64,000 bases of DNA from Agarophyton chilense (taxonomy: Eukaryota > Rhodophyta > Florideophyceae > Gracilariales > Gracilariaceae): assembly GCA_030374765.1 (NCBI GenBank), contig JARGXX010000026.1, positions 496,001 to 560,000 on the forward strand, written 5' to 3'. A program made the translations under genes and the position numbers. The notes beneath the pieces are model-generated. The model did no database searches and was not told where the DNA came from. It saw only the letters and a list, made by a program, of their open reading frames with translations. Shown here one piece after another: positions 11,283-20,882 of the stretch. Within the stretch, counting starts at the first letter, position 1. Every line of letters starts with the position of its first letter.

Positions 11283-12248
11283 GTAGGTTTATGGATCGAG
11301 GGCTTTGTTTCTTTTTGGTGTTAAATTCTGCTTGATTGAGAATGTGTGAGGGTTCAGTAAAGTTCTAGTTATGTTTGTTTCTCTACCGCAAATTTGGCTC
11401 GGAACACGCCATACCATGCAAGGCATTGTTTCTGATAGTGAAATCGGCCATTATCCACGCACGGAGAAAAATATTGTAGGGTGGCGTAATGATACAGGAA
11501 GCACATTACAGTGCGAAAATGCAAATTAACGTGGCAGAACGGAGAGACTTATGGTGAATGTATGAAAGGTTTCAATTCTCACACCTATAAACTCTTTTCG
11601 GGATGGCACAAGAAGATTATGGGGTACACGACGGTACCCAGAAGGGTTCGACTTGCTGCCCCATAAAAAATTCGGGGGGTATATGATTGTTGAACCACAC
11701 TGTAGGGATTGCATTATACATGAAAGTAGAACTGGACACGAAGTTTGTGCCCATTGGCATGGATGTTTACAGAGATAAGGAGAATCGACAAACGAGTTTT
11801 TCATCCGAGTATCGCAATGATTCAGTTGTCACAGCCCACCCAATCCATTGCGAGGATCCAAGGCCTCTGCCGCGGAACTCTTGCTCCTCCAATATCCAAC
11901 TGACAAGCATGCTGTGGCAGCAATGAAATACAGATCCCTTCAACAAGGGTGATAACCTGTAATCAGCAAAAGCTTTCCGCGTGAGACCGACTCGACCTCC
12001 AACGCTGCAAATTTTTCCTACTTCTTTGGCCCGATTGGATCTCCTGCGAGGATTTTGGATATTTCACTGACCCTTTAACATGATGGGGTGTCGGAGAGGG
12101 CGGGAGATCGGCACCAAATCAGCGCGCATTGTTGCGCTGATGCTCATTTCGCCACGTACCCGGCGGACAGGCACGGCGCATCTTTGTTGACGCCTTGCAG
12201 GCGTCGTCAACGGCTGGATTCGCACACACACGACTCTATTGCTTTCGG
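11283..12248. other. Intergenic between the two host genes
   Basis: No gene seen. Near 12120-12200 the sequence becomes GC-richer with a small inverted repeat (GACGCCTTGCAGGCGTC, 12190-12206), upstream of the next gene's TATA box. Confidence 0.4.
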
Positions 12249-12258
12249 TATATAAAAG
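12249..12258 (+). promoter_or_regulatory. TATA box of the cysteine-repeat protein gene
   Basis: The word tatataaaag lies about 100 bp before the ATG at 12356, the same spacing as in the GH16 gene. Its position rules out any start upstream of it in the same open frame. Confidence 0.65.
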
Positions 12259-12355
12259 AGCTCACCTTCACTTTGCAACAACATCGTATATGTTTTCACG
12301 CCGCTTCAACCCCTCAATCGATACCGCACCTTTACGTCAGAAAGACATCAGTATC

Positions 12356-13267
12356 ATGCATTCATCTCACCTTCTCATCGCAGTGCTGCTCGCGATCATC
12401 ACACTCTCACATCGAGCACACGCAATGTGTCAACCTGGTACAAGTATAGCATCGTCCAAGTGCGCGCCCTGTTTCCCGGGGTACTACTCAGACACCGTGG
12501 ATGCATCTCGCTGCACCGCATGCCCAGCCGGTACATTCAGCGGACAAATTCGAGCCAAGTCTTCGGGGGCTTGCAAACTGTGCCCGAAGGGAACATCAAG
12601 TGACTCCGGGTCTTTCAAGTGTACGCCGTGTTACCCGGGATATTATGCCGATACTCCTGGTCTTTCCACTTGTCGACGCTGTGCTCGCGGCACGTATAGC
12701 CATGCGTTCGGGTCTGCTTCATCTGCGCTGTGTTGGCCATGTCCGTTGGGTACGCAAAGTAGTTTTGGCGGAATACAATGCAACAGCTGTGCTCTTGGAA
12801 GGTACGCAGATACCGTTGGATCCATCTCTTGTAAGAGATGTCCAGCGGGAAGTTATATCAACTGGACTGGTGCTAAAGCGGCGGCAGCATGTAAGAAATG
12901 CCCCAAAGGATACCATTCAAGTTTGAGCGGTTCGTCTGGATGTAACAAATGCGAACCTGGTGAGTATGCTCAGAATGAGGGATCTCGCAGGTGTACCAGA
13001 TGTCCGGCTGGTACCTACAGTAGAAAAGTTGCTGCTGTCTCTATTCGTGAATGTCTACCTTGTCCAAAGGGAACTATTAGCAGATCGGGCGCTTATTTAT
13101 GTGAAACTTGCAGCCCAGGTACCTATGCAAACAAAGCTCGTTCCACTTCGTGTACGAGGTGCAGGCGCGGAACGTTTGGCACTGTTATTGGGGCTCGGTT
13201 TGCATCTGTGTGTCGAAAGTGCCCGCCTGGGAAGAAAAGTTTGAGTGGGCGACATTATTGCAGCTGA
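12356..13267 (+). CDS. Secreted cysteine-rich repeat protein (GCC2/GCC3, ephrin-receptor-like)
   Basis: The frame gives a 303-residue protein. Residues 1-23 form a classic signal peptide (basic start, hydrophobic core LLIAVLLAIITL, A-x-A cleavage near 'RAHA'). The rest is built of alternating modules of the form C-x-P-G-x-Y-(S/A)-D-T...C-x-x-C and CP-x-G-T...C-x-x-CPKG, about four rounds, each bringing regularly spaced cysteines as in GCC2/GCC3 and TNF-receptor-like repeats. Such modules form disulfide-linked extracellular rods. There is no transmembrane segment or anchor signal at the C-terminus (ends RHYCS), so a soluble extracellular or wall protein is likely. The open frame extends upstream of this ATG, but a TATA box inside that extension makes 12356 the sensible start. 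No catalytic domain is seen; ligand unknown. Confidence 0.8.
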   Translation: MHSSHLLIAVLLAIITLSHRAHAMCQPGTSIASSKCAPCFPGYYSDTVDASRCTACPAGTFSGQIRAKSSGACKLCPKGTSSDSGSFKCTPCYPGYYADTPGLSTCRRCARGTYSHAFGSASSALCWPCPLGTQSSFGGIQCNSCALGRYADTVGSISCKRCPAGSYINWTGAKAAAACKKCPKGYHSSLSGSSGCNKCEPGEYAQNEGSRRCTRCPAGTYSRKVAAVSIRECLPCPKGTISRSGAYLCETCSPGTYANKARSTSCTRCRRGTFGTVIGARFASVCRKCPPGKKSLSGRHYCS

Positions 13268-14125
13268 TTGGTGTGAGAGCACTCGCTTTTGAGAATCTAT
13301 ACAATTGGGAACAGCAACGCTGTTCTTTTGCGCTCGTTACAAATGATAGGTAGAAACTTTGTTCATCTTGCTTTCCACGTGTTCAATTCACGTATATGCG
13401 TCTACGAGCATTGAATCGTTTCAAGTGCAGGACTGGGAACGTTCGAGAATTGCTTTTCTTTTTTCTTTTTCCCCCAATCGCAAAAGCGAACAATGCGTTG
13501 TGGTAAAAAGACATGGCGCGCACAGTTACACAAACTTGCGTGCAAGCGGAAGAGGTGTTTTTCGTCCATTTGCATGTAGGACGTAGAAAGCGGACTCATT
13601 AAATGGTTGTGAGTACACTTTGTGTGAGTAGAACCGCTGACCGGGGGAGAGCTGGTGGTTGCTCCTGCGAGGCGGGCCTTTAACGTGGTTTGGGAGGAAT
13701 CCAAGCCACTCCCGTCCTCTAGTGTCGAAGTGATGTATGTCTATCTCACACGGTTACTTGGCAGGAGCTTTTGTGTGGCACTTGATAAGAAGTGCGATAG
13801 ACGTTGGACTCTCTGCTCGAGGATAAATAATGAGTGTGGCCAAGTGAGTGCTTGATGGTGTGCGTTACTCGACTTGACTAGACGACCCCTCCCCCTCAAA
13901 GACTGCTTGGCAACACTTGGATGGTTTGGCGATGCTTGGTCGACTGGTTGCTGCTTAAAGCGTTTGTCAAAATGCGCCAACTGTTTTCTTCATCTATGTT
14001 TCCGTTACAGGCACACAAAAGCGCTTTGGTCGATTGTAGCGTAATTACTGCTCACTACCTCAGCGAACAAGGAATCGGTTTGTACTTGACACCATCGAAC
14101 TGGGTGTTGACCGTGTTGGTAACAC
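13268..14125. other. Intergenic, no gene seen
   Basis: Short frames on both strands without motifs. The Harbinger transposon begins at its right edge. Confidence 0.4.
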
Positions 14126-14128
14126 TTA

Positions 14129-14175
14129 GAGCATGTCTACTACGGTGCCCCGAGACCAAATCTTTTTGATTGTAA
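14129..14175 (+). repeat. Harbinger left terminal inverted repeat
   Basis: GAGCATGTCTACTA followed by a block with gagaccaaatcttttt. It pairs with the right end at 17985-18026. TTA at 14126-14128 is a plausible target duplication. Confidence 0.6.
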
Positions 14176-14329
14176 ATCCCAAGTGTAAACCTTGGATCTT
14201 GGAATCAAAATATTTTCGGCGCCTATTACATAGGCACCAACCAACCCTTCGGGTATTACACCAAAACCCCAGTCCATGTCGATGGGAAGTAGGCCAAAGC
14301 ATCGACCTCCCCGCGAAACTATCTCCACA

Positions 14330-15706
14330 ATGTTCCCCTTTGCATCTACGCCCATCCCTCAAATAATCGATTCTCTCTACGAGGATGATGCGGACATCGC
14401 ACACGCTGTTGCCACCACAACTTCTGCTATTTCGGGACACACAACCATGAATGAAACCACGTTGCGAAATGCGTTCATCGGACGCTGCCCTGGTACCAAA
14501 AATGTACACCGTGGCCCCTGTTCTTGGTACAACGACTACTTGGCGCCTTCTCCTGTCTATCCCGCTTCTCAGTTCCGAGAGGTTTTTCGCATACCGCTCC
14601 TTCTCTACCGTTTCCGTGTCCTACATGATGAACTCATCGAATAAGAGCCGCTCCTACAGAAGCGATCCAACGGTATCAAACATCCAAGACAAACTTCACA
14701 TCAGAAGATATTGAGTGCTCTTCGGCGTCTCGGTACTGGTGTCTCGTTCGAACAGCTGGACGACAACGCTCGCTTGAGCAAGGAGTCGCTTCGTCAGGCT
14801 TTTATGTGGAGATGTCAGGCTATATATAAGCGCTTCCGTCCTATCTACTTGAACAGGAAGCCGACTGAGAGCGAGCTAGCGGACGTAGTGGATGCATACA
14901 CGAAGAGAGGCTTTCCGGGGTGTATTGGATGCGTCGACTGTATGTATCTACACTGAAAGAACTGCAAAAAGGTGTTCAAAGGGAATTACAGAAACCCAAG
15001 AGAAGGAAAGCTGGCCTCTATTAGCTGTGAAGCCCTTTTAGACACGTATCTCTATTGTTGGCCTTGGTTTGCCCGGCGGTGTAGCACCAATAATGACATA
15101 ACGGTTGTGGACAACAGTCCACTTTTTCTGGATATTCTCAACGGCAAAAGGCCGATGGTACTGAGAAACGGCAATCTCTTCAATGGAATTCGTCGCGACC
15201 GTTTGTTATACATGCTCGCGGACGGAATATACTCCCAGTGGGCTATTTGTGCGAAGCCGATACAGGCACCGATGAACGGGAATGAACAGAACTATACGAA
15301 GCCACAAGAAGGGCGTCGGAAGGATGTTGAACAGTTTTTTGGTGTTCTGCAGGGTCTTTTTCAAATCCTTCGTCAAGAGTTACATGAATGGAGTGACACA
15401 CACATCATTTTAATCAGTAATGTGCGCGTCATTCTGCACAACATGGTGGTCGGCATGGCGAAAAGAGGCGAACTGGAAGGCGAACTGGATGAGGAGGGAA
15501 ATCCATGTAGTGTAATTGAGAAGTTCAACGATCTACCGACGGTAAAACGCGCGAAGGAATCCTCCGTTGCTGGTATTAATGAAACCGGACTCTCCTTGCT
15601 ACATTCAAGGGGTACTTACGTTACTAGTGAGACTTTAAATTTAGAATTGGGCAGTGTACTTATCAACCATCCGTCGAATCACAGCGGCAAGACGCATTTT
15701 CAGTAA
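14330..15706 (+). pseudogene. Harbinger DDE transposase (plant-transposase type), two in-frame stops
   Basis: One frame of 459 codons runs from the ATG to the stop at 15706, interrupted only by TAA at 14642 (codon 105) and TGA at 14954 (codon 209, where relatives have Trp in 'HWKNC'). It aligns throughout with the PIF/Harbinger transposase family: 'VYPASQFREVFRIPLLLY', 'ALRRLGTGVSFEQLDDNA', 'GFPGCIGCVDC' with the first catalytic Asp (203), 'GKLASISCEALLDTYLYCW', 'NNDITVVDNSPLF' with the second Asp (256), and 'RKDVEQFFGVLQG' with the catalytic Glu (334). The DDE triad is complete. These enzymes cut the transposon out and paste it into TA-rich trinucleotide targets, and need the Myb-like partner encoded at 17785-16830. 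The low number of lesions points to fairly recent death. Residues after about 400 are less conserved. Confidence 0.88.
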
Positions 15707-15745
15707 AGGACGACAGCCCACGACTGGCAAATACAGCATACCGTT

Positions 15746-15824
15746 TCAGGGGGCCACGGCCCCCCCCCGGCTTTCCGTTGGGGGCAAAGTCCCCATCCCC
15801 TCTCCTCACGCGGTACATCGACGT
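15746..15824 (+). repeat. Direct repeat, copy 1, inside the Harbinger element
   Basis: About 70-75 bp (…acggcccccccc…ctctcctcacgcggtacatc…) recurs in the same orientation at 16738-16805. Copy 1 begins 40 bp after the transposase stop codon. Confidence 0.7.
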
Positions 15825-16737
15825 GTGGAGCAAAACCCGGCGACGGGAAGTGCTCTCAAGGTGTTCGAAGCCTTGCTCCCTGGGGGAGGCAGACTCAGAG
15901 ACAGAGCCCTCCGTTCCACCCGTAGTGTGGGGTGTAACTCCCACGGGGGATTCCGGCAGTACCGACGGAGGTGAGGGGTAGAAACCGTTGGATCGGGAAT
16001 GGGTATGGGTATCCCAAAGAATGGGGGAAAATCCGGCGAAGAGGAAAAACGGGGCGAGGGTCGGGCACTAACAGGCACCGGACCCGAGAACCAGAAAAGG
16101 GGCGAAACAACAAAAGAAACCCAATAGAGGGGCGAAAACCTGTCCTCGAAAGGAAACACAAAAAGCACGCAACAAGTAAGCAGAACCCCCACGGGGTATC
16201 GTGCACGCAGGTCGTCTGAGCGGTCCCAAGGGGGTGGTTGCACGGAACCCAAACGTGGGCATTCTCCAAGTGGAGTCGTGTCCCTACGCAGGCGTTGCTA
16301 ACCAGAGCCCGTTCCGGGTTGTAAGGCCGAAACGATGGCGACGAAGAACCTCTAAAGGTATCGAAGACCAACCTTGGTTACCATTTACTCTGAGCTTCGG
16401 ACTGTCAGATCTCATCTCCCTAAGTAGGGCCCACTAACTAAACTCTACAGTAGTGCACACCTGCTCAGGGCCATACACGTGGAGATCCAACTGTCAGGGC
16501 CCAAAAGTCCAACGTTCTAACAAATATCCGAAAATCGGTGCCAAAATTAAGCCACGTGTATCACGGGGCCAATCCAACCATGGGCCATCCGACTTTTCCC
16601 TTTTAGGCGAAATATAACCAGAAAACAGTGCCACCTCAGCACCCCTTAGAGGGGATCATAGTCATAACCCTCGGAGGGTTCAATCCTCATTCTATGAGTT
16701 GCATCTTCAAGTATCCCCTAACTGGGCGTTGCTCTAC
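15825..16737. other. Spacer bounded by direct repeats
   Basis: About 910 bp without a recognisable gene; open frames on the minus strand arise from pyrimidine-rich sequence. Because it lies between two like-oriented repeats it may be a short non-autonomous insertion. Confidence 0.45.
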
Positions 16738-16805
16738 ACGGCCCCCCCCGGCTCCCCGTTGGGGGCGGAGTCGCCATCTCCTCTCCTCACGCGGTACATC
16801 AACGT
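16738..16805 (+). repeat. Direct repeat, copy 2, inside the Harbinger element
   Basis: Second copy of the repeat at 15746-15824. It sits at the 3' end of the Myb-like gene, whose frame runs into it. Confidence 0.7.
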
Positions 16806-16829
16806 ACGGATAATGTAAGAGCGAGAATT

Positions 16830-17785
16830 GAACGGCTGTACTTTATTCTTCTGAAAAGTGTCATCCGTGGTGGAGGGCTTTTCCATGTCACTAATCCTGT
16901 TTGGCGTAATTTCGTTTAGGAAAGAGGACGAGTTCGGTCCCTGACGCGCGGTTGAAGAAACGTCACCGGCAAGTTCGTCAACAGCGACGGACGGTAGTGA
17001 AGTTATGCTCCATCTAGGGATCCCTCTTTCTCCCAAGCCCGCCGCAATTGTGCAGAGGTGCTCTAATTTGCTTGCACGTTCCAAGGCAGAGAGCGGCATA
17101 CTCTTGATGATTTCAAATTGTAGGGCAATGCTCGCTGCTTTGCGCTTGTCCGCAGCCGCTTCCAGCAGAACAGGGTCCATTCGATCGACACTGCGGGTAA
17201 CAATGAATGTTGCTTTCCCAACGCTGCTCTCTTGTTTGATGTTCTTGGCACCAAACGGACGCGCGCTCGACGGGTTGATCATGGAAACGTTTCCGATTTC
17301 TTCTCCTTCTTCATCGGCATGGCGCTTTTCGGAGGGTACCTCGGAGTGGTTGTGCTACTACCGCCGACAGCAATGGAGAACTTTGGGCAACCAGACAGAA
17401 ACTGCACAGCATCCATGGACTTGATAGGACCAAGTGTGCGGGAGACTTGTTGGTCGTTGTATTTATTCTTTTCACGGTAGAAAGACATTATATTTCGGCG
17501 AGTATCTTCCTCCGACTCTCCAGACGGAATGCATGAACGGTACTGCTTGTCGGCGGCAAGGAAGTTTTGCGTTGTTCTACGCAATGTGCGCCACCTTGTC
17601 TCCAGACTGAACGAAATACGTTGCTGTTGTTGCGGTGGCAACGACTAGTACTTGCATAGCACATTGAGCCAAAATGCATCGCTTTTGAGCTCTACTGTAG
17701 TCTCAAAAGTAGATACGCACGCTTCAGCAAGCGCATAGTGTTGCTCAGGGGTAAAATTGGGTCGTTTTGTGGTGCTGGTCGCCAT
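16830..17785 (-). pseudogene. Harbinger Myb/SANT-like accessory protein, one stop and one frameshift
   Basis: From ATG 17785 the protein starts 'MATSTTKRPNFTPEQHYAL' and contains a trihelix/Myb-like domain: 'NFTPEQ', then after an in-frame TAG (17645-17647) 'LETRWRTLRRTTQNFLAA' and 'SFYREKNKYNDQQ'. A one-base slip at 17279-17282 leads to the C-terminal part 'RPFGAKNIKQE', matching the RP.G.K..K motif of the NAM-associated C-terminal domain found in Harbinger second proteins. In this superfamily the protein brings the transposase to the nucleus and to the ends of the element. The convergent arrangement with the transposase is typical. The true end is uncertain, since the frame continues into the direct repeat. 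Confidence 0.8.
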
Positions 17786-17984
17786 GGGGAAGAATGAGAG
17801 TGGATTGCGGTAGGTGTGTGATGACGGAGAGACTATGGATCGGGAAGTGGATAAGTTTGGTTTTGGCGGGAAGAATGTGAGACATATCACACGTGCGGAA
17901 ATGTCATTGGTAGAGATGGGTTGGCTCATGATTAAATTGCTGAGTAAATGTTCACCGCGTTGCTGAGATTTTTAGTCTGGAGAC

Positions 17985-18026
17985 CAAAAGTGGACTTGGT
18001 TTGTTTGACCCATAGTAGACTTGCCT
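17985..18026 (-). repeat. Harbinger right terminal inverted repeat
   Basis: Read on the minus strand it gives GGCAAGTCTACTATGGG and then an accaagtccacttttgg block, matching the left end with small differences. Confidence 0.6.
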
Positions 18027-18356
18027 GTTCAGTTGTATATTGCGTAGTAGGACATGGTGTTAGGGCCATGTGCAAATGAAGGAAAGAAGACGCGCGTGTG
18101 CACGCGTGCACGTGTGCACGTGTGCAGTGATGGCAGCACGCGCGCGGCAACAAGGCAATCCAGCAATGAGACACGGTGTGCCAGCGGTGCACTGGCGGCG
18201 CGCCATCTGCGGGCGGCGCGCGCGCGCGTCGCATGACAAAAGTGGCGCGCATCGCGGCGCGCGCGCCTTCGTGCGGCGTGCGTAACAGCCGCACGCGCCG
18301 CGTGCTACTGCTGAGGGCGCGCGCGCTGGGCCGCGCGCTTGTGAGTGCGCTCACAA

Positions 18357-18382
<26 letters not shown>
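18357..18382 (+). repeat. (AG)n microsatellite
   Basis: About 13 AG units end at the bZIP start codon, so the repeat forms the end of its leader. Confidence 0.85.
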
Positions 18383-18387
<5 letters not shown>

Positions 18388-19465
18388 CGACGACGACGAC
18401 GACGCGCACTTTGCGCGCCACGCGCTTGCGCTGCGCGACGCTGAGCCGCCGTTTGACCCCCCGCTCGCGCTCGCCGCCGACTTTGAGCTGCGCCACGCGC
18501 TGCCGCTGCGCGACCACCTCCTTCTGGGCGAGCAACTCCCGCTGGGCGAGGCGCTCCCGCTGGGCGAGGCGCTCCCGCTGGGCGAGGCGCTCCCGCTGGG
18601 CGAGGCGCTCCCGCTGGGCGAGGCGCTCCCGCTGGGCGAGGCGCTCCCGCTGGGCGAGGCGCTCCCGCTGGGCGAGGCGCTCCCGCTGGGCGAGGCGCTC
18701 CCGCTGGGCGAGGCGCTCCCGCTGGGCGAGGCGCTCCCGCTGCTGGGCGAGGCACTGCCGCTGGGCGAGGCACTGCCGCTGGGCGAGCAACTGCCGCTGC
18801 TGGGCGAGGCGCTGCCGCTCGACGACGAGGTCGCGCTCGGCGACGGCGATGACGCCGCGCTCGCGCTGCTCCTCCCGCCCGCGCCGGCAGCGGCGGGCGC
18901 AGACACGAGCACGAGCACGAGCACGAGCACGCGCACCGGCGCCGGCGCCGGCGCGCGGCCGGCGGCGTTGCGCGCGCGTCGCGTGGTATACAAGAGCCGC
19001 GCGCTGCAGCGCACGGCGCCCGCGCTGGTGGCAGCGGCCAGCGGCCAAGTACTGTCGGCAGCGGCGAGCATTCGCGCAGCAAACGTGACGGCGGAGCGCG
19101 TGCGCGACGCGTACAAGGCGGCGCGCTCCGCGACGGGCGGCGCGAGGTCGAACGGGGGCGGAGACGGGGACGGGGACGGGGACGGGGACGGGGGGGAGGG
19201 GGAGGGGACGCGTAGTCATGCGCAAAAGTATGAGCGACGACTGCGGATGAACCGTTACTCGGCGGCCGCTAGTCGCGTGCGACGCGACGCGTATACAAAG
19301 GCGCTGGAGGCGGAGCTGGTGCGTATGGAACGCGCTTACGGCGCTTTGGTTGTTGCGTTGCGCGGCGCGAGCGTGCCGGAGGAGGCGCGTGCGACGTCGC
19401 ATGTTGGCGAGCGCGTTGTCGACGACGTGGCCGCGTTCATTCTGCGTGGCGGCGCCGACGAGTGA
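18383..19465 (+). CDS. bZIP transcription factor with LPLGEA tandem repeat
   Basis: 360 codons. The N-terminus has an acidic run (six Asp after Met). Residues about 50-145 are tandem copies of LPLGEA and near variants. A low-complexity Thr/Ser and Gly/Ala stretch follows. Near the C-terminus 'KYERRLRMNRYSAAASR' has the bZIP signature N-x7-R (N290, R298) within a basic region (about 278-300), followed by leucine-type heptads in 'LEAELVRMERAYGALVVAL' (about 308-327). bZIP proteins dimerise by the zipper and bind palindromic DNA with the basic region, in the nucleus. The amphipathic, acidic leucine-rich repeat could be an activation surface; this is inference. I chose the ATG after the AG microsatellite because the upstream part of the frame is simple GC-rich sequence. 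Long antisense frames over the repeat are by-products of the 18-bp period. Confidence 0.7.
18535..18816 (+). repeat. 18-bp tandem repeat coding LPLGEA
   Basis: Eleven successive units of the type ctcccgctgggcgaggcg, almost identical at DNA level, then four variants, two of them with an extra Leu codon (LPLLGEA). The DNA-level identity suggests recent expansion, so copy number is likely to vary among individuals. Confidence 0.9.
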
Positions 19466-19693
19466 TGAGAGAGAGAGGGAGGGAGAGAGGGAGGGAGGGA
19501 GAAAGGGATGGACAGGGGGGGGGGGAGAGAGAAGGAACACGAGTGCGCTACGTAGCGTTTTTGGGCGCGCCAGCTGGCGCGACGCGCCACGCTGGAGCGC
19601 CGCGCCCCAAAGTTACTTGACGGGCGGGGGGGGGGGGGGGGGCGCGTTCCGCAGCGCGCGGCCGCGCGCGCGCGCGCTCATCTTCCGCCGCCA
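19466..19693. repeat. Low-complexity spacer with G17 tract
   Basis: A purine-rich GAGGGA stretch (about 19470-19535), a palindrome-like gcgccagctggcgc near 19566-19579 and a run of 17 G (19626-19642) separate the bZIP stop from the next ATG. G runs of this kind can form quadruplexes. Confidence 0.6.
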
Positions 19694-19769
19694 ATGGAGC
19701 TGCCGCCGTCGCTGCCGCCGCGCGTGCGCACCGCGCACGTCGCGCGTCCGCCGCCGACGACCGCTCTGC

Positions 19770-19803
<34 letters not shown>

Positions 19804-20773
19804 CGCCGCCTTCGCGCTGCCGCCGCGCGCCGCCACCGACGCGCGCGGCGCCGCCCTGCGCGCCGCCGCCGAGCACCGCCACCGCCACCGCCACCGCCAC
19901 CGCCACCGCCACCGCCAAGAGCTGCACCGCCGCGCGGAGGGCGCGCCCGCCGCCGCGCCCTCCGCGGCGGAGGCGACGCGCGCGCTGGCGCTGGCGCCGC
20001 TGGGCGCCGGCTGGGCCACCGACGAGCTGGCCGTGTGGCACAACGCCCTGCGCCTGGAGCTTTGCGACGCCGTCGCCATCACCGTTGCGTTGGAATCGCG
20101 CGCGCGCGCGCTTGCAGCCGACGACGAGGAGGAGGATGATGTGCGCGACGTGGAGTGGCGCGCGTTCTTTGCGTGGTGGGCGCCGCTCATGCGCTTCGCG
20201 CTCGCGCTGCTCAAGGCAGACGAGACGCTCGACCTGCCGTGGGTGGAGCGATGGGGTCGTCTTCAAGGGCCTCTGTGCGTTGCGCGACGCACCGCGGCCA
20301 AGACGCGCGCCGCGCGCGCCCTGCGCGACGTGGCCGCGCTCGCCCTGCCTCACGCGCTTGCCGCCGCGTCCGCGACGCGGTCGCGCGCGCCCGCCCTGCG
20401 CGCCGCCGTGTGCGTCGCCGCCACGCGCGTGGCCGCGTATCTGCGCGACAAGGAGCGCGTGCTTCCGCCGCTGTTTGCCGTCTTGTACGAGGCGTGTGAC
20501 GCGCGTGCAGCCGCGTTGCATCGTCGTCGCGTCGCCGCGCTTGTGCGCGGCGGAGTGTCGCGACGATTGGTGGCCGTGTTAGTTGTGAGATCAATCGCTT
20601 ACTTTGATGACGCCCTGCTGAGACGTCGCTGTTTCACCACCGTGTTGCGCCCCCCGGATCGATTGGCTCTTCCGCTGTGGAGACGACGCTATGCCGCGTC
20701 GCGCGGCGCGCTGCTTGCCTTGTTGATGCTGCGCGCGCCCTCCGCCACGCCCTGCGCGTGCGCACGACGCTGA
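19694..20773 (+). CDS. Alanine/arginine-rich protein, possibly hemerythrin-like
   Basis: 359 codons from ATG (context CCAATGG). The first 80 residues are low complexity: proline-rich, (GA)n, and HRHRHRHRHR from a CCGCCA repeat. A helical region follows: 'DELAVWHNALRLELCDAVA' (about 112-130), 'FFAWWAPLMRFALALLK' (about 164-180) and 'YLRDKERVLPPLFAVLYEA' (about 255-273). This pattern resembles the four-helix hemerythrin (HHE) domain, where a 'WHN..R.EL' helix supplies the first metal ligand and 'H..kEe..v.Pll' the last ones, but most iron-binding histidines are absent. I therefore regard the match as weak: either a metal-free derivative or a chance resemblance. The last 50 residues are arginine-rich and may include intron or 3' untranslated sequence. 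Confidence 0.4.
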
Positions 20774-20882
20774 CCGCCGACGCGCGCTCAACTTGCCTTC
20801 TCAACTTGGTGCGTGCTTTTATGGTCGCCGCCGTCGCAAAAAGTCCGTCGGTCAACAAAAGTAGCGCGCCCAACGAAACGCT

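Larger units (their letters stand above)
14129..18026. mobile_element. PIF/Harbinger DNA transposon
   Basis: The element is about 3.9 kb. Its left end GAGCATGTCTACTA (14129-14142) is matched in reverse at the right by TAGTAGACTTGC (18013-18024), 11 of 12 bases, and the similarity continues inward through an ACCAAATC/ACCAAGTC block. TTA precedes the left end, the expected 3-bp target type, but the right copy is not clear. It carries the two genes of the superfamily in convergent orientation: a DDE transposase (plus) and a Myb/SANT-like DNA-binding protein (minus). Both have nonsense mutations, so this copy is inactive. About 1 kb between the genes is bounded by direct repeats and may be a later insertion. 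Confidence 0.8.

Noticed and set aside
12239..12355. Upstream extension of the cysteine-repeat gene
   Set aside because: It begins with a non-ATG codon and contains the TATA box; the ATG at 12356 gives a clean signal peptide.
15746..16805. A proven mini LTR retrotransposon between the Harbinger genes
   Set aside because: The repeats do not show clear TG...CA ends, primer-binding site or target duplication; kept only as direct repeats.
18305..19540. Long minus-strand open frames (up to 411 codons) antisense to the bZIP gene
   Set aside because: They exist because the 18-bp repeat and high GC remove stop codons from all frames; their translations are simple repeats (QRERLA, GSASPS) without any domain.
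19613..20594. Minus-strand frames of 178-302 codons opposite the gene at 19694
   Set aside because: Arginine- and alanine-rich shadows of GC-rich sequence, no motif and no suitable start context.
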